Shown in pieces: positions 15,898 through 25,763 of a DNA stretch of 64,000 bases. Within the stretch, counting starts at the first letter, position 1, and each line of letters opens with the position of its first letter. This stretch comes from Aerococcus tenax (GTDB lineage Bacteria > Bacillota > Bacilli > Lactobacillales > Aerococcaceae). The notes below the pieces were generated by a model. It was not told where the DNA came from and did no database searches. It worked only from the letters and a program-made list of their open reading frames with translations. The stretch covers positions 310,001 to 374,000 of the forward strand of contig NZ_CP127382.2 of NCBI RefSeq assembly GCF_003286645.3. The letters are read 5' to 3'. The position numbers and the translations under genes are program-made.

Positions 15898-17025
15898 ATG
15901 AATGAAACAGGTTATTTGTCTTATAACGGGAAGCGCCTGCGGATGGGCTATACCACCGGAACTTGTGCCACCGCAGCGACTATGGCTGCTGTGGAAATGA
16001 TACTGACCCAAAAACCGGTTCACCAAGTTCAGTTAATGACGCCAGCAGGGGTGGACTTAGTCTTAGAAATTGACCATTGCCAGCTCAGTTTAGACCAAGC
16101 TTCTTGTTCGGTGGTCAAAGATGGAGGCGATGACGCCGATGCCACTGATGGCTTGGATATCTATGCCACCGTGACCCGTCGCCAGGATAATCAGATTACC
16201 CTAGATGGTGGTCAAGGAGTGGGGCGGGTAACCAAACCCGGATTAAAAATTGAGCCCGGCAATGCTGCCATTAATCCTACACCTAGAAAAATGATCCAGG
16301 AAGCTGCCCGCCAACTCTTGGGTCCAGACCAAGGGGTGGACATTGTTATCTCGGTACCAGGAGGGGAGGAAACCGCTAAGGCTACTCAAAACCCCCAACT
16401 TGGTATCCTGGGTGGGATATCCATCCTAGGGACTTCGGGAATCGTTCGCCCCATGTCAGAAGATACCTGGAAAGAATCGATCACCCTAGAAATGCAACAA
16501 AAGAAAGCGCTAGGGTTAGATAAGTTAATTTTAACGCCGGGAAATTATGGCAATGACTTTATCGCTGAACATACCCATTTGAAACCTGATTATATTGTGC
16601 AAATGAGTAATTTCGTGGGCTATGTCTTATTAGAGGCCATGCGGATTGGTTTTACTGATATTCTACTGGTTGGCCACTTGGGTAAATTTATTAAAATCGC
16701 AGGGGGAATCTTTTCCACCCATTCCAAGGATGCCGATGCCAGAAATGAAATCATGCTGGCTAACTTGGCCCTGCTTGGGGCTCCCCTAGACTTATTACAG
16801 GCTGTCGATGAGGCCATTACGACTGAAGCCCAGGCTGAACTCATCTTAGAAGCAGGCTATGGCCAAGTTTACCAAGTGATTGTGGATAAAATTAAGGCCA
16901 GGGTCTTAAAGCTCTTTAAATTCCGGGCTCCTGATATCCATGTGGAGGCCATTACTTTTCTCAGTGACCATGATGTTACCGTGATGACTAAACCTTTGGA
17001 AGAATTGGAGGCGATTTGGGGATGA
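15898..17025 (+). CDS. cbiD: Cobalt-precorrin-5B (C1)-methyltransferase
   Basis: SAM-dependent methylation at C-1 of the corrin ring in the anaerobic pathway. The 375-residue protein shows the characteristic MGYTTGTCATAATMAA near residue 17, VVKDGGDDADATDGLDIYA near 75, and GRVTKPGLKIEPGNAAINP. It is specific to the oxygen-independent route. Its stop overlaps the preferred cbiE start as ATGA. Confidence 0.96.
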   Translation: MNETGYLSYNGKRLRMGYTTGTCATAATMAAVEMILTQKPVHQVQLMTPAGVDLVLEIDHCQLSLDQASCSVVKDGGDDADATDGLDIYATVTRRQDNQITLDGGQGVGRVTKPGLKIEPGNAAINPTPRKMIQEAARQLLGPDQGVDIVISVPGGEETAKATQNPQLGILGGISILGTSGIVRPMSEDTWKESITLEMQQKKALGLDKLILTPGNYGNDFIAEHTHLKPDYIVQMSNFVGYVLLEAMRIGFTDILLVGHLGKFIKIAGGIFSTHSKDADARNEIMLANLALLGAPLDLLQAVDEAITTEAQAELILEAGYGQVYQVIVDKIKARVLKLFKFRAPDIHVEAITFLSDHDVTVMTKPLEELEAIWG

Positions 17026-17648
17026 TACATGTGATTGGTATCGGGCCAGGACAGACCGACTATCTAGTCAACCATGCCCTTAACCTATTAGCTGACTTGC
17101 CCCACGTTTACGGTAGCCAGCGGCAGTTAGACTCCTTAAAGGTCTATATTAAGGGGAAGCCCCATGTCTTGGGCAAGCTAGGGGAACTTTTATCTCAATT
17201 AAAGGACCACCTGGCTAAGGAAGAAGATGTAGCGGTGCTCGCTTCGGGGGACCCCATGCTTTATGGGATTGGTAACTACCTTTACCGTAACTTACCCCAG
17301 CAAGCCATCCGTATCCATCCTGGCATTTCTTCCCTCCAGTATATTTTTTCCCGAACAGGGATGGCCATGAATGATGTCTATTTAACTTCGAGTCATGGGC
17401 GTGAGCCCAATATTGATTGGATTAGCCAATTTCCAAAAGTTGCCATGGTAACCGATGACAAATGGGGGCCTTATCAAATTGCCCAAGCCCTTCTAAAAGA
17501 GGGGGAGGCGAAAGATCTTGCTGCTTGCCAAATGGTTATTGGAGAGAACTTATCTTATGATAATGAGCGGATCGAAATCCGGCCTTTGAGCCAGGTAGAA
17601 GACCGCGACTATGCGATGAATGTGGTGGTGATTTTAAATGAAAGATAG
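17022..17648 (+). CDS. cbiE: Cobalt-precorrin-7 (C5)-methyltransferase
   Basis: SAM-dependent tetrapyrrole methyltransferase. The N-terminal IGIGPGQTDYLV is the GxGxG loop and VLASGDPMLYGIGNYL is the second family motif. I prefer ATG 17022 (ATGA overlap with cbiD, ten bases after GGAGG) to the TTG at 17016, which is only four bases from that site. CbiE is separate from CbiT here, whereas they are fused as CobL in aerobic producers. Confidence 0.93.
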   Translation: MIHVIGIGPGQTDYLVNHALNLLADLPHVYGSQRQLDSLKVYIKGKPHVLGKLGELLSQLKDHLAKEEDVAVLASGDPMLYGIGNYLYRNLPQQAIRIHPGISSLQYIFSRTGMAMNDVYLTSSHGREPNIDWISQFPKVAMVTDDKWGPYQIAQALLKEGEAKDLAACQMVIGENLSYDNERIEIRPLSQVEDRDYAMNVVVILNER

Positions 17649-18192
17649 TTGTTTTATCCGGGGCAAAGTCCCCATGACCAAGGCCCCCATCCGGGCGGTC
17701 GCTTTAGACCTCTTAGAATTACATCAGGCCCAACGCTTTTTGGATATTGGTGCCGGGACAGGGAGTATCTCTTTACAAGCCGCCCAAGAATATCCTGATT
17801 TAGACGTTTATGCCATCGAACATAAAGAAGTGGCAGTAGACTTAATCAAAGAAAACCGGGCTCACTTCGGCCTGAAAAATTATCAAGTCTTCTTAGGGGA
17901 AGCCCCCATGACGGAAGACTTGGGCCACTTTGATGCGATTTTTATTGGAGGTAGTGGGGGCAAGTTACTCGAAATTATTGATTGGGCCTATGAACTTTTG
18001 AAGCCGGGTGGTCGTTTGGTATTGACCTTTATCCTGATGGAAAATGCCCATAAGGCCATTACTTACCTTGAAGCGGGCCCCTGGCAAGACCTTGAGGTGC
18101 AAACCCTACAAGCAGCCACCCGGAAAACCATGGGACCAGGGCACTACTTTAAGCCCTTTAACCCCACCACCATCATCTCCTGTAAGAAGTAA
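17638..18192 (+). CDS. cbiT: Cobalt-precorrin-6B (C15)-methyltransferase, decarboxylating
   Basis: Methylates C-15 and decarboxylates the C-12 acetate. The 184-residue class I methyltransferase has RFLDIGAGTGSISLQAA (SAM-binding motif I) and IFIGGSGGKL. The N-terminal FIRGKVPMTKAPIRAV is the known CbiT substrate-gate segment. It overlaps cbiE by 11 bases. Confidence 0.95.
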   Translation: MKDSCFIRGKVPMTKAPIRAVALDLLELHQAQRFLDIGAGTGSISLQAAQEYPDLDVYAIEHKEVAVDLIKENRAHFGLKNYQVFLGEAPMTEDLGHFDAIFIGGSGGKLLEIIDWAYELLKPGGRLVLTFILMENAHKAITYLEAGPWQDLEVQTLQAATRKTMGPGHYFKPFNPTTIISCKK

Positions 18193-18225
18193 ATAAGAGC
18201 GAATGAAAGAGAAAGGTTGTTAATT

Positions 18226-18978
18226 ATGGCTAAAGTAACTTTTGTGGGAGCAGGCCCCGGCGATGTCGACCTCATTACCCTAAAGGGCTATAAAGCACTA
18301 GCCCAAGCCGACCGGGTCATTTATGCTGGCTCCTTGATCAATAAGGACTTGCTCGATTATTGTAAGTCCGGAGCAGAAACCTATGACAGTGCCAAGTTAG
18401 ACCTCAATGAAATCCTAGACCTGATTGAAGAAGCTATTGGCCAAGACAAAGAAGTGGTCCGTTTACACACAGGCGATGCTTCCTTATATGGTTCGATCCG
18501 GGAGCAAATTGAAGAATTAAAGAAACGGGAGATTGACTTCGCTGTTATCCCCGGGGTTTCTTCTTTCTTAGGAGCAGCGGCAGCCATCGGTACCGAATAT
18601 ACTGTCCCCGAAGTCAGTCAAAGCCTGATCATTACCCGGATGGCAGGGCGGACACCCGTTCCTGAAAAGGAAAATTTACGGTCCTTAGCCAGTCATCAAA
18701 CCTCCATGGCTATCTTCCTCTCAGTCCAAAATATCCAGGGCGTGGTGGAAGAATTATTGGCAGGTGGCTATTCCAAAGATACCCCAGCAGCAGTGATTTA
18801 TAAGGCTACCTGGCCAGAAGAAAAACAAGTAGTGGGGATCCTAGCAGATATTGCTGAAAAGACCCAAGCCGCTGGGATTAAGCTCACGGCTTTGATTTTA
18901 GTGGGGGACTTCTTAGGAGAAGAATTCTATTATTCTAAGCTCTACGATACGGACTTTAGCCATGGCTTTAGAAACTAA
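18226..18978 (+). CDS. cbiF: Cobalt-precorrin-4 (C11)-methyltransferase
   Basis: SAM-dependent C-11 methyltransferase. [15 protein letters not shown] near the N-terminus, [29 protein letters not shown] and [16 protein letters not shown] are typical of the family. An in-frame TTG at 18217 directly abuts the GAAAGG ribosome site, so ATG 18226, nine bases downstream of it, is the likely start. Its end overlaps cbiG by 17 bases. Confidence 0.95.
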   Translation: MAKVTFVGAGPGDVDLITLKGYKALAQADRVIYAGSLINKDLLDYCKSGAETYDSAKLDLNEILDLIEEAIGQDKEVVRLHTGDASLYGSIREQIEELKKREIDFAVIPGVSSFLGAAAAIGTEYTVPEVSQSLIITRMAGRTPVPEKENLRSLASHQTSMAIFLSVQNIQGVVEELLAGGYSKDTPAAVIYKATWPEEKQVVGILADIAEKTQAAGIKLTALILVGDFLGEEFYYSKLYDTDFSHGFRN

Positions 18979-20134
18979 GGTTGATGCCCGCTTTTTAGAA
19001 CGGATGCAGCGTGGGGAAGAAAATAAGCGGGTAGCTATTGTTACCATCACCCAAAAGGCCAGAGATTTGGGACGGGAGATTAAAGCCAAGTGTTTTCACC
19101 AAGCTAAACTTTACGTGAGGCCTACTGACCAAGCCCCTTTAGATTCTCATTACGACGAATACAGTCAAAGAGATGGCCGAGCGGTCCTCGCCCTCCAGGA
19201 AGCTTTTCGATCAGCTGATTTAGTGATTGCAATCATGGCGACAGGGGTTGTGGTCCGGGCCCTAGCCCCTGTGATTGAAGATAAGATGACTGATCCAGCA
19301 GTCTTAGTCCTAGATGAAGGCGGCCAACATGTGATTAGCCTCTTAGCAGGCCACTTTGGCCGGGCTAACCACTATGCCCGTTTACTGGCTAAGGAAATTC
19401 CTAGTCAGGCTGTGATTACTACAGCAACTGATAGCCAAGGTCGGATAGGAATTGATGATTTAGCCTTTAGCTATGGGGCCGTCTATAGTGATTTTAAAGG
19501 CCAAACCCGGCGCTTTAATCTGCTTATTGCCGAAGATGCTCCCATTCTCTACTTAAATGAGACGGTATTCAATTTCCCCTCGCCTCCGGGTTATCAGACC
19601 CTGGCCAAAGGGAATTGCTCGGAGCCAGCAACAAAAACTAGCTCACTTGCCCCCAGTACTTGGGCAGCTTACCAAGGCCTAGTGCTGGTGACTAATCACC
19701 AACAAAATTATCTTAGCCTGCCCAAGGACCTGCCTCTGGTAGAAATGATTCCCCGACGCTATATTTTAGGAATCGGTTGCAAAAAAAATACCCCTTATCC
19801 CTTACTCTTAGAAGAATTAGAAAAATTCCTCCAAGAGGAAAATTTGCGCTGGGAAAGTATTAAAACCGTGGTGTCTATTGATCTAAAAGCAGAAGAACAC
19901 GCCATTTTACAACTGGCTAAAGACCACTGCTTTAACTTTAAAACATTTTCCAAGGAAGACTTACTGGCCTTTGAATCCTACTATCCGGGATCTGATTTTG
20001 TCAAAAAGACGGTCGGAGTGAGTTCGGTCTCACAGACTGCTGCCCATTTGGAATCCAAGGGTCATGTGGTCAGTGGACGCTATGCCCATAATGGGGTAAC
20101 TTTTACCCTGGCATATTATCAAGAAGAGGAGTAA
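18962..20134 (+). CDS. cbiG: Cobalt-precorrin-5A hydrolase
   Basis: Opens the delta-lactone ring and releases acetaldehyde. The 390 residues cover the N-terminal and central domains ([51 protein letters not shown]) and the C-terminal domain ([12 protein letters not shown] near residue 268 and [16 protein letters not shown]). Domain order and length are normal. It overlaps cbiF and is followed after six bases by cbiH. Confidence 0.94.
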   Translation: MALETKVDARFLERMQRGEENKRVAIVTITQKARDLGREIKAKCFHQAKLYVRPTDQAPLDSHYDEYSQRDGRAVLALQEAFRSADLVIAIMATGVVVRALAPVIEDKMTDPAVLVLDEGGQHVISLLAGHFGRANHYARLLAKEIPSQAVITTATDSQGRIGIDDLAFSYGAVYSDFKGQTRRFNLLIAEDAPILYLNETVFNFPSPPGYQTLAKGNCSEPATKTSSLAPSTWAAYQGLVLVTNHQQNYLSLPKDLPLVEMIPRRYILGIGCKKNTPYPLLLEELEKFLQEENLRWESIKTVVSIDLKAEEHAILQLAKDHCFNFKTFSKEDLLAFESYYPGSDFVKKTVGVSSVSQTAAHLESKGHVVSGRYAHNGVTFTLAYYQEEE

Positions 20135-20140
20135 TGAAAG

Positions 20141-20881
20141 ATGTTATATATTGTTGGATTGGGACCAGGTGACAAGGACTTAATGACCAAGGAATGTCTT
20201 GAAGTCCTTGACCAGGTGGAAATTATTGTGGGTTATAAGACCTATATTGCCTTAATTGAAGACTTGATTAAAGGCAAGGAAGTTTATTCCACCGGTATGA
20301 AGGGAGAGATTGACCGCTGTCAAAAAGCCATTGAATTAGCTAAAGACACAGGAAAGGATATTGCGGTGGTCTGCAGTGGCGACTCAGGTATTTACGCCAT
20401 GGCTGGTTTAATTTTTGAGTTGTTAGCCAGTCAAGAAGAGGATATCCCCGTCAAGGTTATCCCAGGGCTTAGTGCCGGAATTGCTGGAGCTGCCAACCTC
20501 GGTGCCCCGTTAATGAATGATTTTTGCTTTATTAGCTTGAGTGACTTGATGACACCATGGGCCATGATAGAAAAACGCCTCCATGCCGCAGCTCAAGGAG
20601 ATTTTGTGATTTGCTTGTACAATCCGCGTTCTAAAGGCCGGCCTAAACATTTAGCTAAGGCCCTAGAGATTATTAAGGCCTATAAGGGTGGCGATATTGT
20701 CGTTGGAATCGTTAAGGATGTGGGCCGTACAGAGGAAGAAACTATCATTACGACCATTGATGAGCTCGATGAGGAAGTCGTTGATATGACGACAACGGTG
20801 ATTGTGGGCAACCGTTTTACCAGAGTTTACAAGGGTTGGATGTATACGCCCCGCGGTTACGAAGATAAGTATGGGATTTAA
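20141..20881 (+). CDS. cbiH: Cobalt-precorrin-3 (C17)-methyltransferase
   Basis: SAM-dependent methylation at C-17 with ring contraction. VGLGPGDKDLMTKE opens the protein; VVCSGDSGIYAMAGL, IPGLSAGIAGAANLGAPL and FVICLYNPRSKGRP are diagnostic for CbiH/CobJ. At 246 residues it lacks the extra iron-sulfur C-terminal domain of the longer CbiH60 type. The gene lies six bases after cbiG. Confidence 0.95.
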   Translation: MLYIVGLGPGDKDLMTKECLEVLDQVEIIVGYKTYIALIEDLIKGKEVYSTGMKGEIDRCQKAIELAKDTGKDIAVVCSGDSGIYAMAGLIFELLASQEEDIPVKVIPGLSAGIAGAANLGAPLMNDFCFISLSDLMTPWAMIEKRLHAAAQGDFVICLYNPRSKGRPKHLAKALEIIKAYKGGDIVVGIVKDVGRTEEETIITTIDELDEEVVDMTTTVIVGNRFTRVYKGWMYTPRGYEDKYGI

Positions 20882-20923
20882 GCTGCAACATTTGCGACAA
20901 GCTGAGCGAGAAAGGATGAGCTG

Positions 20924-21751
20924 ATGATACTTCTATTTGGTGGGACCTCGGATAGCATAAAAATAATGGAGACCCTACTTGAAGGGGGTTGTGAGGTGAC
21001 CCTTTCAGTGGCGACTAATTATGGCAAGATTTATTCAAAAAAATTTAAGGACCGAGTGATCCAAAGTCGGATGGACCAAGACGAAATGGAGACTTACCTC
21101 AAAGACCATGCCATTGACCTGGTGGTTGACGCTACCCATCCCTTTGCTGATTTGGTGTCCAAGAATGCCATTGCTGCTGCTCAGGCGGTAGGAATTCCTT
21201 ACTTACGTTTCGAACGTCCCTTATCACAAGCAGACCCTCGTATTCAGCAAGTGACTTCTTTAGCCCAAGCTTGTCAAAAAGCCGAAACTCTCTGGCAAGA
21301 AAAAGGCCATGGTATTGAGGACCATATCTATCTAGCGACTGGGTCGAAGACGGTAGGTGATTTTGCCCAAATCTTAGGGCCTGAGCGCTTAGTTGTGCGT
21401 GTCCTTCCTGTTGCTTCCGTGGTCAAACACTGTGAAGCAGCTGGCCTATCAGCGGGGCAAATCCACGCCATTAAACCGCCTTATTCTAAGGCTTTAAATA
21501 CGGAGCTCTATAAAAAGGTCAATGCTCAGATCATGATTACCAAGGAAAGTGGCCAGGCCGGTGGGATGGATGAGAAGGTTTCGGCTGCCTTAGACCGTGG
21601 CATGGATGTGATTGAAATTACCCGACCCGATGTGGCTTATCCTGAAATGACTCATGACATCGATGAGGTTCTATCCCTAAGCCGTCAATTATTAAGCCAA
21701 GGGCAATCCTCCTCAAGCGATAGCCCAAGTAAGGAGAATCGTGATGAATAG
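20924..21751 (+). CDS. cbiJ: Cobalt-precorrin-6A reductase
   Basis: NADH-dependent reduction of the macrocycle double bond. The 275-residue product shows ILLFGGTSDSIKIMETLLEG at the N-terminus, VVDATHPFADLVSKNA and YLRFERP, the family signatures, and LATGSKTVGDF mid-protein. The C-terminal tail is serine-rich. It overlaps the cobA gene by 8 bases. Confidence 0.92.
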   Translation: MILLFGGTSDSIKIMETLLEGGCEVTLSVATNYGKIYSKKFKDRVIQSRMDQDEMETYLKDHAIDLVVDATHPFADLVSKNAIAAAQAVGIPYLRFERPLSQADPRIQQVTSLAQACQKAETLWQEKGHGIEDHIYLATGSKTVGDFAQILGPERLVVRVLPVASVVKHCEAAGLSAGQIHAIKPPYSKALNTELYKKVNAQIMITKESGQAGGMDEKVSAALDRGMDVIEITRPDVAYPEMTHDIDEVLSLSRQLLSQGQSSSSDSPSKENRDE

Positions 21752-22754
21752 CGGTAAAGTTTATTTAGTAGGTGCCGGCTTAGGCCGGCTAGGCAATCTC
21801 AGCTTAGCGGCCTATGATTGCCTGCAAAAGGCCGATATTATCTTTTATGACCGTCTTATTAATCAAAATTTACTGCAAGTCGCCCCAAGTTCCTGCCTCT
21901 TGGTGAATGTTGGCAAAAAGCCTGGTAAACACTCTCATTCTCAGGAAGAGATTACTCAGCAACTTATCCAAGCCAGCCAGGAATATCAAGTCATAGTCCG
22001 ATTGAAGAGTGGTGACCCCTACCTCTTTGGTCGGGGTGGGGAAGAAGCCATGGCCCTGTCCGAAGCGGGCGTGGATTTTGCAGTCATTCCCGGAATCACT
22101 TCAGCCATTGCTGGTTTAGCCTATGCCGGCATCCCGGCCACTTACCGGGATAAGTCAAGTTCCCTGCACATCTATACCGGTCAGAGCCGAGCGGGTCGAA
22201 CAGACTTAGATTATCAGGCCATTGTCAATAGCGGGGGAACGGCAGTCTTTCTAATGGCGGTAAAGGCTCTAGGAGCCATTGTTAGTGGCCTTATAGGAGC
22301 TGGCCTGGATGAAAAAACGCCTATGGCAGCTATTGAGTGGGCAGGAAGGGCTCAAGAACGCTACTTGGTCTCTGATTTAGGCCATATGTTTGATGATTGT
22401 CAAGCTGCCCAGATCAAAGCGCCCGCCATCTTTGTTCTCGGGGAGGTAGTGACTGACCAGCAAAAACTCGACTTCTTCAGTCAAGCTCCTCTTTTTGGAC
22501 ATCAGATTGCTGTGTCTGTACAGACGCCTCTGACCGATTGCCTGGCCCTGGAAGATTTGGGAGCTGATCTAATCTTTTATCCTGACCCAGCCGCTGAAAG
22601 TAGTCGCCAAGATCTAGCAAAAACCGCTCTCAAGCAGGCTGATATTATGATTAGCCAAGACCTACTTAATCCTTGGCAAGAGAAGCTGGCGGCGGAAACC
22701 CTACATTTCCACGGCAGTGTTGATGACTTTATCCATCATTTTAGTAAGCAATAA
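21744..22754 (+). CDS. cobA: Uroporphyrinogen-III C-methyltransferase with truncated HemD-like tail
   Basis: Converts uroporphyrinogen III to precorrin-2. Residues 1-240 form the methyltransferase domain (VRLKSGDPYLFGRGGEEAMA, VIPGITSAIAGLAYAGIP, APAIFVLGEVV). The usual GxGPGDPxLLT loop is degenerate here (GAGLGRLGNLS). The last 90 residues resemble half of a HemD domain, and a full hemD gene lies downstream, so this looks like the remnant of a CobA-HemD fusion. I chose ATG 21744, seven bases after AAGGAG, over GTG 21741. Activity despite the altered loop is unproven. Confidence 0.85.
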   Translation: MNSGKVYLVGAGLGRLGNLSLAAYDCLQKADIIFYDRLINQNLLQVAPSSCLLVNVGKKPGKHSHSQEEITQQLIQASQEYQVIVRLKSGDPYLFGRGGEEAMALSEAGVDFAVIPGITSAIAGLAYAGIPATYRDKSSSLHIYTGQSRAGRTDLDYQAIVNSGGTAVFLMAVKALGAIVSGLIGAGLDEKTPMAAIEWAGRAQERYLVSDLGHMFDDCQAAQIKAPAIFVLGEVVTDQQKLDFFSQAPLFGHQIAVSVQTPLTDCLALEDLGADLIFYPDPAAESSRQDLAKTALKQADIMISQDLLNPWQEKLAAETLHFHGSVDDFIHHFSKQ

Positions 22755-22765
22755 AGGAGTTCAAT

Positions 22766-23551
22766 ATGAAAAGTGCCATTTTACTAGTAAGTTTCGGGAC
22801 CACATTTAAAAAGACCCGTGAATTAACCATCGAAACTGTTTATCAAGAGCTTAAGTCTACCTATCCCAACTGGCCCATTTACCAGGCCTATACGTCAAAC
22901 ATTGTGCGCAAACGCATCCAGGAACATGAAGGCTTGACTCGGCTCTCCCCCCTAGAAGCCTTACAATCCTTAAAAGCTGAGGGCTACCAAAGGGTCTATG
23001 TCCAACCCCTCCATGTGATTTCTGGGAGTGAGGTCGACAAAATTTACCAAGCCCGAAGAGAAACAGCAGACCAAGACTTCCAAGTGAAGATTGCCCGTCC
23101 ACTCTTAGATATCTATACAGACTACCAGGACCTGCTCTCAGTTTTGGACCAAGACATTCAAAAGCTCTCCCAAGATGAAGTTATGGTTTATATGGCCCAT
23201 GGGACCCAAGCGCCACAATTTACTAGCTATGTGACCCTTGATTATATGCTAGCCGATAAACCGGCTTATGTACGCTGTGTGGAAAGTTATCCCGAATTGG
23301 AGGAAGACTTTATCAAGGATTTACGGCAAAAAGGTGTTAAAACCGTCCACCTGCGTCCCCTCATGTTGGTGGCTGGTGACCATGCCCATAATGATATGGC
23401 TTCGGAGGATCCCGATTCCTGGCAAACGCAATTTGAAAATTATGGCTTCCATGTCATGATCCACTTGGAGGGTTTAGGAGAAGACCCAGCCATTCGTCAA
23501 CTTTACCTTAAGCATTTAGGTGAATTGATGGAGGACGACCATGCCGGCTAA
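22766..23551 (+). CDS. cbiK: Sirohydrochlorin cobaltochelatase
   Basis: Inserts Co(II) into sirohydrochlorin, the early-cobalt step that defines the anaerobic pathway. The 261-residue length fits CbiK, not the short CbiX. ILLVSFGTTFKKTRE opens the protein. The metal-binding histidines are visible: H145 in YMAHGT, and H206/H208 in GDHAHNDM, matching Salmonella His145 and His207. It is preceded by AAAGGAG and overlaps cbiL by 11 bases. Confidence 0.95.
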   Translation: MKSAILLVSFGTTFKKTRELTIETVYQELKSTYPNWPIYQAYTSNIVRKRIQEHEGLTRLSPLEALQSLKAEGYQRVYVQPLHVISGSEVDKIYQARRETADQDFQVKIARPLLDIYTDYQDLLSVLDQDIQKLSQDEVMVYMAHGTQAPQFTSYVTLDYMLADKPAYVRCVESYPELEEDFIKDLRQKGVKTVHLRPLMLVAGDHAHNDMASEDPDSWQTQFENYGFHVMIHLEGLGEDPAIRQLYLKHLGELMEDDHAG

Positions 23552-24248
23552 ATTATATGGAATCGGCGTTGGGCCAGGGGATAAGGGCTATTTGACCCTA
23601 AAAGCCATTGAAAAGCTTAAGGCTGTCGATATTATTTATGTTCCTACCGGGAAAAAAGGGCAAGCCAGCTTGGCCTTTTCCATTGCTGAGCCTTATATCC
23701 CTAGCCATACCCCGGTAAAAACTTATCATTTTCCCATGACTAAGGATAGGACAGTAAAGACCAAGCAATGGGACCAAGTAGCCCAAGCCATGGCCCAAGA
23801 CCTTGACCAAGGCAAGTCCATTGCCTTCTTAACCTTGGGAGATCCTTCAACTTATTCCACCTTTACCTATCTGGAAGAACGCTTGTGCCAGGATTATAGT
23901 GTGGAGTTGGTGGCAGGGATAACTTCTTACCAAGCGATGGCGGCAGCCCTCCAAGTTCCTCTGGTGATTGATGAAGAAAGTTTTACTGTCCTACCAGCAA
24001 CAACATCTACTGACCTGATTCGGTTGAATCTAAAAAACGCTGACACCATCGTTATTATGAAAATCAAACGTCATCTCAAGAAAATCCTAGCCCTCCTCGA
24101 TGAAGAAAATCTCCGTGACCAGGCCCAAATTATTAGCCAAGCCACCATGGAGGCGGAGACAGTCTACCGGGACTTGAGTGACTGGCAAGGTGATGAGAAG
24201 ATTTCTTACTTTTCGACCATGATCGTCCGGAAGTCAAAGGAGGCCTAA
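23541..24248 (+). CDS. cbiL: Cobalt-precorrin-2 (C20)-methyltransferase
   Basis: SAM-dependent methylation at C-20. GIGVGPGDKGYLTLKAIEKL near the N-terminus and IAFLTLGDPSTYSTFTYL near residue 92 are diagnostic of CbiL/CobI. The 235 residues are normal. It overlaps cbiK by 11 bases and lies four bases before cbiP. Confidence 0.94.
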   Translation: MPAKLYGIGVGPGDKGYLTLKAIEKLKAVDIIYVPTGKKGQASLAFSIAEPYIPSHTPVKTYHFPMTKDRTVKTKQWDQVAQAMAQDLDQGKSIAFLTLGDPSTYSTFTYLEERLCQDYSVELVAGITSYQAMAAALQVPLVIDEESFTVLPATTSTDLIRLNLKNADTIVIMKIKRHLKKILALLDEENLRDQAQIISQATMEAETVYRDLSDWQGDEKISYFSTMIVRKSKEA

Positions 24249-24252
24249 CTTC

Positions 24253-25761
24253 ATGGCTAAACATATAATGATCCAAGGGACCGCTTCCGATGTCGGTAAG
24301 AGCCTTATGGCAGCAGCCATTGGCCGGATCTATACTAATGAAGGATTGCGGGTTTTTCCTTTTAAATCGCAAAATATGGCACTAAATTCTTATATTACTA
24401 AGACCGGGGCTGAAATGGCCCGGGCCCAGGTGGTGCAAGCCAATGCCTGTCGTCGGGAACCTGACGTCTTGATGAATCCCATTTTGATGAAGCCAAGCCA
24501 AGATGCCCAATCACAGATTATTATTAAAGGGCAGGTGTACGGAGATCTCAATGCGCGTGATTACCACGAGTTAAAACCCCAATTAAAGCCTATGCTAAAA
24601 GAGGTTATGACCCAATTAGATTCGGAAAATGACCTGATTGTCTTAGAAGGGGCTGGGAGCCCTGCTGAAATTAACCTCAATGACCATGATATTGTGAATA
24701 TGGGCATGGCAGAGATTGCTGATAGTCCGGTTATTTTAGTGGCTGATATTGACCGGGGCGGAGTCTTTGCTTCGATTTATGGAACCATCGCTTTATTAAA
24801 AGACCAGGGCAAACGGATTAAAGGAATTATTATTAATAAATTCCGGGGTGATGTCTCCTTACTGGATCCGGGTATTGAACAAATTGAAGCCTTGACCGGG
24901 GTAAAGGTGATTGGGGTAGTTCCCTACTTACCCCATGTGATTGAAAGTGAAGATTCCTGTGACTTACATATGGAACAGACCAGCTATGATGCCTATAAGG
25001 CCCTTGATGTCTGTGTGATTGCTCTGGAATGGATTGCTAACTTCACTGATTTGAATAGCTTATCGCTTTTTGAAGATGTTTCTTTGCGTTATGCTAAACA
25101 GGCTAAGCAAGTCGGGCAACCGGACCTGATCATTATTCCAGGAACGGCCAACCCTATCAGAGCCTTAAAAGATCTAGAAGACCGGGATTTGTCAAGAGCT
25201 ATTCAAGCAGCCGTAGGAAAGGGTAGTCACTTGATTGCCTTAGGGGCAGGCCAAACCCTCTTGGGTCAAACTTTAAAAGATGAAGCTGGTAACAGCTATC
25301 CTGGTCTGGATATTTTCCCCTACCAGTCGACCTTAACCGGGGCGCATGATGTCTACCAGACTCAATGCCAAACGACTTATCCGCCACATGGAGCTGGCGA
25401 GGAAGAGGGCTACGCCTTAGCGGCCTATGAAGTTCGGACCTATACTATCCAAAGTCAGGACCACTTAAGCCCCCTTGCCCGGGTAGTTAAACGCAACGGA
25501 ACAAGCTATTCGGGGGATGAGGGCTATTGTTTAGAAGCGGGCCGTTTAATTGCTAGCAATTTACATGGCTTGTTTGACAATACTGCCTGGACCTATGCTT
25601 ATCTACAGTCCCTAGCTGAGAAAAAGGGTGTCGAACTCAAGGGCCAGCTTCCCCAAAATTATGCAGCAGTGATGGAAGAACAATTCCAAGACTTGGCCCA
25701 ACATGTTCTCAACCATATTGATAAGGAAGCATTAGACCGAATTATTGAAGGAGAAGAATAA
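24253..25761 (+). CDS. cbiP: Cobyric acid synthase
   Basis: Glutamine-dependent amidation of the b, d, e and g carboxylates of adenosylcobyrinic a,c-diamide. MIQGTASDVGKSLMAAAIGR is the P-loop domain; FPFKSQNMALNSYIT and EGAGSPAEINL are family signatures. The C-terminal amidotransferase-like part retains LIASNLHGLFDN with its His, but the position normally carrying the nucleophilic Cys (usually G-x-C-x-G-x-Q) reads LIALGAGQTLLGQ, with no cysteine. If the read is right, glutamine hydrolysis would be lost and free ammonia might serve. The 502-residue length is normal. Confidence 0.93.
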   Translation: MAKHIMIQGTASDVGKSLMAAAIGRIYTNEGLRVFPFKSQNMALNSYITKTGAEMARAQVVQANACRREPDVLMNPILMKPSQDAQSQIIIKGQVYGDLNARDYHELKPQLKPMLKEVMTQLDSENDLIVLEGAGSPAEINLNDHDIVNMGMAEIADSPVILVADIDRGGVFASIYGTIALLKDQGKRIKGIIINKFRGDVSLLDPGIEQIEALTGVKVIGVVPYLPHVIESEDSCDLHMEQTSYDAYKALDVCVIALEWIANFTDLNSLSLFEDVSLRYAKQAKQVGQPDLIIIPGTANPIRALKDLEDRDLSRAIQAAVGKGSHLIALGAGQTLLGQTLKDEAGNSYPGLDIFPYQSTLTGAHDVYQTQCQTTYPPHGAGEEEGYALAAYEVRTYTIQSQDHLSPLARVVKRNGTSYSGDEGYCLEAGRLIASNLHGLFDNTAWTYAYLQSLAEKKGVELKGQLPQNYAAVMEEQFQDLAQHVLNHIDKEALDRIIEGEE

Positions 25762-25763
25762 AA

